DNA of 13,196 nucleotides from FLUQ01 sp031548325 (GTDB taxonomy: Bacteria > Desulfobacterota > Desulfovibrionia > Desulfovibrionales > Desulfovibrionaceae): positions 1 through 13,196 of the forward strand of contig JAVBRE010000160.1 of NCBI GenBank assembly GCA_031548325.1. Direction: 5' to 3'. Positions 1 to 9,151 of the stretch are shown in pieces. Position numbers and translations under genes: made by a program. Below the pieces are notes generated by a model. It had not been told where the DNA came from and searched no databases. It saw nothing but the letters and a program-made list of their open reading frames with translations. Each line of letters opens with the position of its first letter. Positions within the stretch are counted from its first letter, which is position 1.

Positions 1-1273
1 AGTCGTCTCCCCCGCCAAGTGAAATGGTTGAACTTGCCGCCTTGCCGGACAGCTTGACGGTGTCGGCGCCGCTGCCGAGTTTGAGAACGCCGTTTTTCAG
101 GCTGTATCCATTAATGCTTTCAAGAGAGACAATGCGGCCGACGGCGTCAGCGCTGTAATTCAGGGTTTTTTCCGCAATCGCGGCTGTTGAGGCGGCATAC
201 CCGGCGGGGATTTCCTGTTCCACCAGAACCCGCTGCCCGGTGGCGTTTTTCCAGAGATTGTAAGCGACGCCGCCGACCGTGTATTCGGCGGGTTTGCCGC
301 CGGATGCGACGGGCGCCCATTTTTCCGTTGAGGCGAAGGTTACCCGGTCATCGGCATTGCCGCGGATTCTCAAAATACGATGTCCCGCCAGACCGGAAGT
401 CAGAAGGTCGGGAGTGATGCGGGCAAGCCCGGCGCCGGTGACGTGTATGCCCGCGGGTGAAGAGCCGCCTTCCATATTCAGGATTTCAACGCTTTTGACC
501 GTTGCGCCGGAGCTTGCCAGGCCGGCCGTATTCCAGTTGGCAACATAGCGGGTATCAAGGGTGTCCGTGCCGCTGCCGCCGTCGACGGTGCTGCGGGCGC
601 CAAGTCTGCTGCCGGCATACAGCCTGATGCTGTCGTTGCCCGAACCGGTTCGTACCGCGGATGACGTGACGGAAGCGTTCAGATATACGCGGTCGTTGCC
701 AGAGCCCGTGTCAATGATGCTGCCTTCGCGGACCGCGCCGGTGACGCTCAGGGAGTCGCTTCCGCCGCCCAGCGTCACCCTGCTTTCCTCAAGGGCTGTT
801 TTCCCTTTGATGGTGACGCTGTTGCTGCCTCCGGAAATGGAGAGCGAACTTTCGTCCATGGCCGTTCCCGTGGCGGTGATGGCAAACGTGGTTCCGCCGG
901 CGGCCGTTATGGCGCTGTCGCTGACGGCATCCTCGGTTCCGGAGAGAGAGACCGTATTGCCGCCGCCTTTGAAATACATCCGGCTTTCATCCAGGGCGCT
1001 TTCGCCCCCCTTCAGGTTCACGGTGTTGCCGCCGTGATTGAAGGTGATGCTGCTTTCATCCAGCACGCTTTCGCGCGCCCGGCCCGTGACCGTGTTTTTA
1101 CCGCTCAGAATGATGGAACTGTCTTCAACCGCGTTTTCCCGCCATGTTTCGCCCAGGCTAAGCTTGTTGTTGCCGCCGCTGTCCGTGAGGGTACTGTCGT
1201 ACAGGCCGTCAATATCAATGGCATTGCGCCCCGATCCGTACCGTAAGTTTTTGTTTTTGTAGACGGCAGACAT
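1..1273 (-). CDS. Large RTX-like repeat protein, probable type I secretion substrate (N-terminal part, runs off the window)
   Basis: The frame is open from the ATG at 1271-1273 to the window edge, giving 424 residues without a stop. An excellent ribosome site (GGAGGAG, minus strand, 1280-1286) lies 6 bases before the ATG. There is no signal peptide: the protein begins MSAVYKNKNLRYGSG, as expected for a substrate whose export signal is C-terminal. Residues about 46-185 are 23-residue repeats of the type A-[LM]-[DE]-E-S-x-[IV]...G-G-x-N-[ST]-V-x-[IL]-x-G. They grade into RTX-like nonapeptides (TGSGNDRVY near 189-197, TGSGNDSIR near 209-217, GGSGTDTLD near 232-240, GSGADTVKL near 400-408), which in this family bind Ca2+ after secretion. 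A non-repeat segment (about 240-395) contains the SVEILNM motif common in such proteins. The gene starts 35 bases after the histidine kinase gene, so it is probably cotranscribed with it. The likely role is a surface adhesin or S-layer-like protein; full size and C-terminal signal are outside the window. Confidence 0.85.
   Translation of the reverse strand, partial: MSAVYKNKNLRYGSGRNAIDIDGLYDSTLTDSGGNNKLSLGETWRENAVEDSSIILSGKNTVTGRARESVLDESSITFNHGGNTVNLKGGESALDESRMYFKGGGNTVSLSGTEDAVSDSAITAAGGTTFAITATGTAMDESSLSISGGSNSVTIKGKTALEESRVTLGGGSDSLSVTGAVREGSIIDTGSGNDRVYLNASVTSSAVRTGSGNDSIRLYAGSRLGARSTVDGGSGTDTLDTRYVANWNTAGLASSGATVKSVEILNMEGGSSPAGIHVTGAGLARITPDLLTSGLAGHRILRIRGNADDRVTFASTEKWAPVASGGKPAEYTVGGVAYNLWKNATGQRVLVEQEIPAGYAASTAAIAEKTLNYSADAVGRIVSLESINGYSLKNGVLKLGSGADTVKLSGKAASSTISLGGGDD
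554..1138 (-). repeat. Coding tandem repeats, about 23 residues each, grading into RTX nonapeptides
   Basis: About nine protein repeats can be aligned between residues 46 and 240 of the RTX-like protein. Unit starts include ENAVEDSSI, ESVLDESSI, ESALDESRM, EDAVSDSAI, TAMDESSL and TALEESRV, each followed about 12 residues later by a GG/GGN turn and a short beta strand (NTVNL, NTVSL, NSVTI, DSLSV). The last three units become GSGND/GSGTD turns of RTX type. The units are degenerate at DNA level, so the repeat is old or under strong selection rather than freshly duplicated. Confidence 0.75.
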
Positions 1274-1308
1274 ATTCATCTCCTCCGTGGGGATGCAGCG
1301 GCGGCATG

Positions 1309-2787
1309 CTATGGCATCACAAGCCGGGCGATGAACCCGCCTTCACTGCTCTCCACATTGTTTTGCAACAGCAGGTTGATGTTGTTGAGTTTGGACGCCC
1401 GCAGGGCTATGGACAGCCCCAGGCCGCTGCCCGGCTCGGCCTGGCCGGGCGGCCGGGCAAAACGTTCTCCCAGCCGGGGGGCAAAAGAGTCCGGCACGCC
1501 GGGTCCGCTGTTCGCGACGGTCAGCATCCGCCGTTCCAGCAGCAGAGTTATGCGTCCCCCGGCGGGGGTATATTTGACCGCATTGTCCAGAAGGTTGCGC
1601 AACACCAGGCTGATCAGCACAGGGTAGCCCGGCAGCGGCTCGGGAGCCGACGAAATCGCGCAGTCCAGGGAAATTTCTTTTGCCCGGGCCGCGGCCGCGT
1701 GCTCCTGGACGCTTTCGCGCAATAGGAGGGGCCAGTCCGGAACGCCGAGAATAAGGCCGAGGGCCTGCCCCCCGTCGCCCGTCTTTCCCGCGGAAGCGTC
1801 CTGCAGCGCCTCAAGACGTGAAAGCGTCAGCAGTTGCTCCACAAGGCGAGAGCACCGGTCAATACCGTGAAGCAGGTTGTCAAGGGCGTGATCTCTCGCT
1901 TCCCGGTCGTCAGCGGCAAGGCCGGCCACTTCCGCCTGAATGCGCAGAGCCGCAAGGGGGGTGCGCAACTCGTGGGCGGCGTCGGAAATAAAGGCGCGCT
2001 CGCGGGCCAGCATCCCCGCGATACGGGCGAAAAGGTCATTGAGCGCTTTTACCAGCGGGTACACCTCGGAAGGAACGTCCTTTGTTTTCAAACTGCCGGT
2101 CTCTTCCGGCGCTCTGCTTTCAAGCTCGCGCGCCACCTTGCGCAAGGGGCCGAGTTCACGCCCCAGCAGCCAGATCATGCCCGCCAGCAGCACCGGCAGG
2201 AACAAAAGCCAGGGGGTCAACTGCTGCAAGAGCATGTCAAAGGCCATGTCGTCGCGGTAATCCAGTTCCTGGCCCACGGCCACCACATGCCCGCCGTCGG
2301 GAGACGTCAGCCAGACGATGCGCCAGGGGTCATCAGATCCATAAATTTTCGTATTGACGAATCCGTTCCCCTGGTTTTCAAAAATAAAATAGTCCCCGTT
2401 TTCTCCGTCGGTCAGGAGTGCCTTGCCGTCTTTGCTGAAAACGGCAAAGCCGAGCGCGTCATCTTCAAGGTCGCCCTTTTGGGCGCTTCGACTTCCCCGC
2501 AGAGCCTTTTTGGTGCTGGGAAGCCTGTCCGTCAGGCTGTTCAGCTCCGCCGAAGCCAGCCTTTTAGCGAAAAGCATCTGCTGTGAATCATAAAATTCAT
2601 CAATATACTTGCGGCTTTCCCACCAGGCAAAGGCGGCCGCAGCCAGCCATGCGGCAATGGCCAGCAAGGTGAAGAAAAAGCTCAACCGCAGGCGCAGGCT
2701 CCAGCGCCGCGTTTCAGGCAGGCTTTTTCCCATAGCGCTCGTCCATGCGGACACCCGCTCGCCGAAAGCAAGGCCGTGGAAACTCAT
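1309..2787 (-). CDS. qseC: QseC-like sensor histidine kinase
   Basis: This 492-residue inner-membrane sensor kinase would autophosphorylate on His and pass the phosphate to the regulator encoded just upstream. Visible order: membrane segment 1 (about 35-55, LSFFFTLLAIAAWLAAAA), periplasmic sensor domain (about 58-188), membrane segment 2 (about 191-208), HAMP linker (about 209-262), HisKA domain with phospho-acceptor His272 in AHELRTP, N box (RNLLDNAVKYTP, 397-408), G1 box (ANSGPGVP, 425-432) and G2 box (GSGLGLSI, 453-460). The stretch GERFARPPGQ before the G2 box is nearly that of E. coli QseC. The G1 box has Asn426 where most kinases have Asp; other active kinases of the CusS type also carry Asn there, so activity is still expected. 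The start codon overlaps the regulator stop as ATGA, implying translational coupling. The stimulus cannot be told from sequence; PmrB or TctE kinship is the alternative. Confidence 0.93.
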   Translation of the reverse strand: MSFHGLAFGERVSAWTSAMGKSLPETRRWSLRLRLSFFFTLLAIAAWLAAAAFAWWESRKYIDEFYDSQQMLFAKRLASAELNSLTDRLPSTKKALRGSRSAQKGDLEDDALGFAVFSKDGKALLTDGENGDYFIFENQGNGFVNTKIYGSDDPWRIVWLTSPDGGHVVAVGQELDYRDDMAFDMLLQQLTPWLLFLPVLLAGMIWLLGRELGPLRKVARELESRAPEETGSLKTKDVPSEVYPLVKALNDLFARIAGMLARERAFISDAAHELRTPLAALRIQAEVAGLAADDREARDHALDNLLHGIDRCSRLVEQLLTLSRLEALQDASAGKTGDGGQALGLILGVPDWPLLLRESVQEHAAAARAKEISLDCAISSAPEPLPGYPVLISLVLRNLLDNAVKYTPAGGRITLLLERRMLTVANSGPGVPDSFAPRLGERFARPPGQAEPGSGLGLSIALRASKLNNINLLLQNNVESSEGGFIARLVMP

Positions 2788-3446
2788 GACTCACCCCCCA
2801 GCGCATAGCCCATGCCGTGGGCGGTTCTGATGAAAGCGTTGCCGAGTTTGCGTCGGATGTGATGCACATGCACTTCCACAGCGTTGCTGCTGACCTCTTC
2901 TCCCCAGGGATACAGTTTTTCCTCGATGAAGCTTTTGGAAAGCACGGTGCGTCTGTTCAGCAAAAACAGCTCCAGCAGGGCCGTTTCTTTCGGGCTGAGA
3001 GAAATCTCCTTGCCCTCCAGGGTGGTTGTCCTGCTCTCCGGGTTGAAGACGACGGCCCCGTGGCCCAGCATGGCCGTGGGTGCTCCGCGGCTGCGCCGGA
3101 CCAGGGAACGGAGCCGGGCGAGCAGTTCTTCCAGGGCAAAAGGCTTGCCCAGGTAATCATCCGCTCCGAGATTCAAGCCCTCCACCCGCTGATCGATGGC
3201 GCCGCGCGCCGTGAGCACCAATACGGGCTCCGTTCGGCCGGAAGCGCGCCATTGCCGCAGGATGTCCAGCCCGTCAAGGCCTGGCAGCGACAGGTCAAGA
3301 ACAACCGCGTCGTACTCGGACAGGCTCAGGGCCTCGCGCCCGGCGCGGCCGTCTTCAACCCAGTCCGTGACGACGCCGTGCCGGTTCAGGCCGGCTTTGA
3401 TGCCGTCGCCGATGAGAGGGTCGTCTTCAATGAGAAGAATGCGCAT
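2784..3446 (-). CDS. qseB: QseB-like OmpR/PhoB-family response regulator
   Basis: This 220-residue two-domain transcription regulator has a receiver domain at about 1-115 and a winged-helix DNA-binding domain at about 125-217. In the receiver, the acidic pocket (IEDD, residues 6-9), phospho-acceptor Asp51 (VVLDLSLPGLDG), switch Thr79 (LTAR) and Lys101 (GKPF) are all present. The effector domain shows the PhoB-type recognition region SNAVEVHVHHIRRKLG and ends in the beta hairpin IRTAHGMGYAL. A ribosome site, AAGGAG (minus strand, 3455-3460), lies 8 bases before the ATG. The gene follows the ygiW-like gene by 63 bases and overlaps the kinase gene by four bases. QseB/PmrA-type regulators bind paired CTTAA half-sites, and such a pair occurs at 3984-4000 ahead of this operon, consistent with autoregulation. 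The assignment to QseB rather than PmrA or TctD rests on the ygiW neighbour and the kinase motifs. Confidence 0.94.
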   Translation of the reverse strand: MRILLIEDDPLIGDGIKAGLNRHGVVTDWVEDGRAGREALSLSEYDAVVLDLSLPGLDGLDILRQWRASGRTEPVLVLTARGAIDQRVEGLNLGADDYLGKPFALEELLARLRSLVRRSRGAPTAMLGHGAVVFNPESRTTTLEGKEISLSPKETALLELFLLNRRTVLSKSFIEEKLYPWGEEVSSNAVEVHVHHIRRKLGNAFIRTAHGMGYALGGES

Positions 3447-3509
3447 ATCCGCCGCTCCTTGGGTTCGCAGCCGGGGCGGCGGAACCCATGATCACGTTCC
3501 CCGCTTCGG

Positions 3510-3923
3510 CTATTGTTTCACGATTCTGTCAACGTCGATCTCCACGGATCCCCAGTCCTTGTCCACTTCGCCGTGGATTTCCACCGGATCATCGGGAGTT
3601 ATGCGCTGACCGTTCCAGATGCTGTCATCAATATCCAGAATCACCGATCCGCTCGTATCGGTAAATAGATACTTTTCTCCCCCCAGGCTGCGGGTGATGC
3701 GGCCGCGCAAAATAACAGGAGTATCATCGCGCAGGGATTCGGCCTGCTTCGCCAAACTCACGGCGATGCCCGGCCCCGCGAAGCCTCCGCCTTCTTTGCT
3801 CAGCGCGCATTGCGCTCCCGATCCGGCCCAGAAGAGAATGGTGAAAAGCACAAGGGGCGCGGCCCGGCCCGCCGCGAAAACAACCCGCGCGGTCTCTGCG
3901 TGTGCCAGGGGTATTACATGCAT
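3510..3923 (-). CDS. ygiW: YgiW/YdeI-type periplasmic OB-fold (BOF) stress protein
   Basis: This 137-residue exported protein has an N-terminal signal-type segment with Arg20 followed by a hydrophobic core (about 22-35) and a probable cleavage site near residues 37-42. The mature part is a complete bacterial OB-fold domain: GGFAGP (46-51), a segment ending AKQAESLRDDTPVILRG, the hallmark LGGEKYLFTDTSG (80-92), IDDSIWNG (98-105) and GEVDKDW...EIDV (118-131). The family is small periplasmic proteins linked to tolerance of peroxide, metals or cationic peptides, but the biochemical role is unsettled. In E. coli ygiW sits directly before qseBC, exactly as here, so it is probably a partner or target of the sensor kinase. 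A ribosome site (GGAGGG, minus strand, 3928-3933) supports the ATG at 3921-3923. Cys39 does not sit in a proper lipobox, so a lipoprotein is unlikely. Confidence 0.9.
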   Translation of the reverse strand: MHVIPLAHAETARVVFAAGRAAPLVLFTILFWAGSGAQCALSKEGGGFAGPGIAVSLAKQAESLRDDTPVILRGRITRSLGGEKYLFTDTSGSVILDIDDSIWNGQRITPDDPVEIHGEVDKDWGSVEIDVDRIVKQ

Positions 3924-3972
3924 GTCGCCCTCCGAAAGATGAAAATTGAATGCCTAATCGTGAGAGCAGATC

Positions 3973-3978
3973 ATCATG
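3973..3978 (-). promoter_or_regulatory. Candidate -10 element for the ygiW-qseBC-RTX operon
   Basis: On the minus strand CATGAT follows the CTTAAG pair by 5 bases. The matching -35 position (17-base spacer) falls inside the CTTAAG box and is a poor hexamer (TCTTAA), as expected for a promoter that needs a bound activator. Transcription would start about 40 bases before the ygiW ATG. This is inferred from spacing only. Confidence 0.4.
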
Positions 3979-3983
3979 CTTTG

Positions 3984-4000
3984 CTTAAGAAATACTTAAG
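3984..4000. promoter_or_regulatory. Symmetric QseB/PmrA-type operator, CTTAAG-N5-CTTAAG
   Basis: Two perfect CTTAAG hexamers (3984-3989 and 3995-4000) are separated by AAATA, an 11-base repeat pitch, one helical turn. PmrA boxes are YTTAAK-N5-YTTAAK and QseB/PreA boxes are CTTAA-N6-CTTAA; this site meets both. CTTAAG is its own complement, so the site reads as the same direct repeat on either strand. It lies in the AT-rich divergent region between the regulator operon and the trehalose operon, with -10 candidates 5 bases (minus strand) and 4 bases (plus strand) away. The likely ligand is the regulator encoded at 2784-3446. Confidence 0.7.
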
Positions 4001-4004
4001 AGCT

Positions 4005-4010
4005 TATATA
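4005..4010 (+). promoter_or_regulatory. Candidate -10 element for the treS-otsA operon
   Basis: TATATA lies 4 bases after the CTTAAG pair in a locally AT-rich stretch, and no good -35 hexamer exists besides the box itself. A start near 4017 would give a leader of about 160 bases before the treS ATG. The geometry mirrors the opposite promoter. Confidence is limited because TATATA-like strings are frequent in AT-rich spacers. Confidence 0.4.
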
Positions 4011-4134
4011 TCTTGGCAAATAAAAAATAAAAATCGCGAAAAGGGCGCTCATTCCATTCGGCGTGATTCAGCCCACATTTTTTCTTGCCCCTGTCCCTGT
4101 CTTTCTGGCACTGTTTCCGTATCTGGCGAATTTT

Positions 4135-4149
4135 CCGCCGCTTCGGCGG
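4135..4149 (+). other. Short GC hairpin in the treS leader
   Basis: CCGCCG (4135-4140) and CGGCGG (4144-4149) form a six-pair stem with a three-base loop; an alternative register gives a shorter stem capped by a UUCG tetraloop. It ends 12 bases before the ribosome site. It could protect the leader or modulate translation, but no riboswitch architecture is visible and chance is possible in GC-rich DNA. Confidence 0.4.
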
Positions 4150-4161
4150 GCAATCCGAGAC

Positions 4162-4169
4162 AGGAGGGG
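4162..4169 (+). promoter_or_regulatory. Ribosome binding site that fixes the treS start
   Basis: AGGAGGGG lies 9 bases before the ATG at 4179-4181. The reading frame stays open upstream to an ATG at 3810, but that start would run through the divergent promoter region and most of the ygiW-like gene. The TreS family starts only a few residues before WYQETIIYEMHVRTF, as it does from 4179. Confidence 0.85.
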
Positions 4170-4178
4170 ACCGCGCAT

Positions 4179-7466
<3,288 letters not shown>

Positions 7467-7487
7467 ACGGCGGCGCAAGGAGTCACT

Positions 7488-8987
7488 ATGACCCGGATCG
7501 AGGAGCGCAGACTGATCGTGGTTTCCAACCGGCTGCCCATCGCGGTTTCCCGCGATGAGGAGGGCAGGACGACGGTCAGCCAGGGCGCCGGTGGGCTGGT
7601 CACCGCCCTGGCCCCGGTGCTGCAGAACCGGGGCGGCACCTGGATAGGCTGGCCCGGCTCGTCGGACAAGGGCCTGGGCAAATTGCTGCGGTCCTTTTCC
7701 CGCGAGTTGGGGTATCTTCTGCTGCCCGTCCACCTTGATGAAAAGGATATCAAGGGTTTTTACCAGGGCTTTTCCAATGAAGTTCTTTGGCCGCTCTTTC
7801 ATGAATTTCAACTGCCTCTCGGGCATGATCCGCAATGCTGGGACGCGTACGGTTCCGCCAACCGCAAGTTCGCCGAGGTGACCCTGAACGCCACTGACGA
7901 AAACGACTTCATCTGGGTGCACGACTATCACCTGATGCTGTTGGCCTCGTTGTTCAAGGAAATGGAACAGGCGCGGCGCACGGGTTTTTTTCTGCATATT
8001 CCCTTTCCCCCGGCCGACGTCTTCATGAAGCTGCCCTGGCGGCGCCAGATCGTGGACGCACTGCTTGATTTCGATCTGGTCGGATTTCAGACCGTCCGTG
8101 ACCGCCAGAATTTTTACGAAGTGGTGAAACGCCTGCACCGGGGGGCCTTCAAACGCGGCCGGGGGTCGGTGAACAGCCTTTCGGTGGACGGCAACAGAAC
8201 GCGCCTGGGCACCTTTCCCGTCAGCATCGATTTTAAGGCCTTTGCGGCTGTTGCCGCGCGGCCGGAGGTCAAGGCGCAAAGCAAAGACATCCGCGCCGCC
8301 TTCGGCGACCGCTTTTTGCTTTTCGGCGCCGACCGCCTGGACTACACCAAGGGCATACCCCGGCGTCTGGGCGCCATACGCGAAGTGCTGCGCACCTACC
8401 CGGAACTGCGCGAGCGCATCTGCATGGTGCAGATTCTGGTGCCCAGCCGCCAGGAAGTGCCGCAGTACAAGGCCATGAAAATAGAAATCGAGCGCGCGGT
8501 GGGCGAACTGAACGGCCAGTTCGCCACCCCCGGCTGGACGCCGGTGCATTATGTATACCGCAACCTGGAGCGCGAAGAACTGGTCAGCTATTATCTGGCC
8601 GCGGACATGGCCTTGATAACGCCTCTGCGCGACGGCATGAATCTGGTGGCCAAAGAATACGCCGCCTGCAACCCCAGCGGCATTTTGTGCCTCAGTGAAT
8701 TCGCCGGAGCGGCCATGGAATTTCACAGCCACGCTCTGATGGTGAACCCTTTCGACATCAGAGGCATGGCGGGGGCCATCCGCCAGGCCGTCGACATACC
8801 CATGAGCCGGCGTCGGCGGACCATGCGGAACATTCGCGGCATCTTGCGCCGGCATGATATTTTCGCCTGGGTGGACGGCTTTTTGATGTCGGCTTTTTCC
8901 AAGCACCTTGACGACTTTCATCCCTGGCCCGAAGAAAAATGGCAGGAATGGGAAGCGGTGCAGGGGCCGCCCTGGAGCGACGAATGA
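7488..8987 (+). CDS. otsA: Trehalose-6-phosphate synthase (GT20)
   Basis: This 499-residue cytoplasmic glycosyltransferase would join a nucleotide-activated glucose (usually UDP-glucose) to glucose 6-phosphate, giving trehalose 6-phosphate. Family signatures are in order: VVSNRLPIAV at the start, the GAGGLVTAL loop (33-41), FSNEVLWPLFH (95-105), HDYHLMLL with Asp146, HIPFPP (170-175), the phosphate-binding DRLDYTKGIPRR (Arg283, Lys288), VPSR (318-321), TPLRDGMNLVAKEY (378-391) and SEFAGA (403-408). It starts 21 bases after treS-mak with AAGGAG 5 bases before the ATG, so the two are cotranscribed. It is a single-domain enzyme with no fused phosphatase, and no otsB-like gene is present in the window, so the phosphatase must be encoded elsewhere. 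A related GT20 specificity, such as glucosylglycerol-phosphate synthesis, cannot be fully excluded, but the motifs follow OtsA closely. Confidence 0.93.
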   Translation: MTRIEERRLIVVSNRLPIAVSRDEEGRTTVSQGAGGLVTALAPVLQNRGGTWIGWPGSSDKGLGKLLRSFSRELGYLLLPVHLDEKDIKGFYQGFSNEVLWPLFHEFQLPLGHDPQCWDAYGSANRKFAEVTLNATDENDFIWVHDYHLMLLASLFKEMEQARRTGFFLHIPFPPADVFMKLPWRRQIVDALLDFDLVGFQTVRDRQNFYEVVKRLHRGAFKRGRGSVNSLSVDGNRTRLGTFPVSIDFKAFAAVAARPEVKAQSKDIRAAFGDRFLLFGADRLDYTKGIPRRLGAIREVLRTYPELRERICMVQILVPSRQEVPQYKAMKIEIERAVGELNGQFATPGWTPVHYVYRNLEREELVSYYLAADMALITPLRDGMNLVAKEYAACNPSGILCLSEFAGAAMEFHSHALMVNPFDIRGMAGAIRQAVDIPMSRRRRTMRNIRGILRRHDIFAWVDGFLMSAFSKHLDDFHPWPEEKWQEWEAVQGPPWSDE

Positions 8988-9050
8988 ATTGACAAGAGCG
9001 GCAAGCCGGCCAAAGCCCGCGGGAATGACCCGGATTGACTTTGCTGTTTT

Positions 9051-9079
9051 TTTACATGTAGGTATACGCTGCGTATTCT
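9051..9079 (+). promoter_or_regulatory. Candidate sigma-70-type promoter of the autotransporter gene
   Basis: TTTACA (9051-9056, five of six consensus positions) and TATTCT (9074-9079, four of six) are separated by exactly 17 bases. They lie in the 164-base gap between otsA and the autotransporter gene and would give a leader of about 65 bases. A second -35-like hexamer, TTGACT (9035-9040), lies just upstream but has no good -10 at the right distance. Confidence 0.5.
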
Positions 9080-9108
9080 GCACGGGATTCTGACGGAAGC
9101 TCCGGCGG

Positions 9109-9124
9109 GTGGGCGCGCGCCCGC
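9109..9124 (+). other. GC palindrome in the autotransporter leader
   Basis: GGGCGCGCGCCC (9111-9122) is a perfect 12-base palindrome, extended by one wobble and one more pair to 9109-9124. It ends 27 bases before the ATG. As RNA it could form a compact hairpin upstream of the weak ribosome site; as DNA it could be a protein site. No function can be assigned. Confidence 0.35.
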
Positions 9125-9151
9125 ACTACTATAACAGCAGTGAGGCGAATT

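Noticed and set aside
561..1037. Plus-strand open frames opposite the RTX-like gene
   Set aside because: They mirror the minus-strand repeats; the minus frame has a ribosome site, consistent RTX motifs and no stop over 424 codons.
3800..3815. YgiW-like protein as a lipoprotein (Cys39)
   Set aside because: The residues before Cys39 (GSGAQ) do not form a lipobox; an ordinary Sec signal peptide fits better.
4106..4125. Sigma-54 promoter before treS (TGGCAC at 4106-4111)
   Set aside because: The required TTGC-type -12 element at the fixed distance is absent.
3810..4178. In-frame upstream extension of treS starting at 3810
   Set aside because: It would add 123 residues without family similarity, overlap the ygiW-like gene and cross the divergent promoter region. 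The ATG at 4179 has a strong ribosome site and the expected TreS N terminus.
8988..9053. Rho-independent terminator after otsA
   Set aside because: Only a four-pair stem (CGGG/CCCG around 9020-9032) is found and the T-run at 9046-9053 is too far from it.
9140..9151. GTG start at 9140 for the autotransporter
   Set aside because: It lacks its own ribosome site and adds only four residues, whereas the ATG at 9152 has GAGG at a suitable distance.
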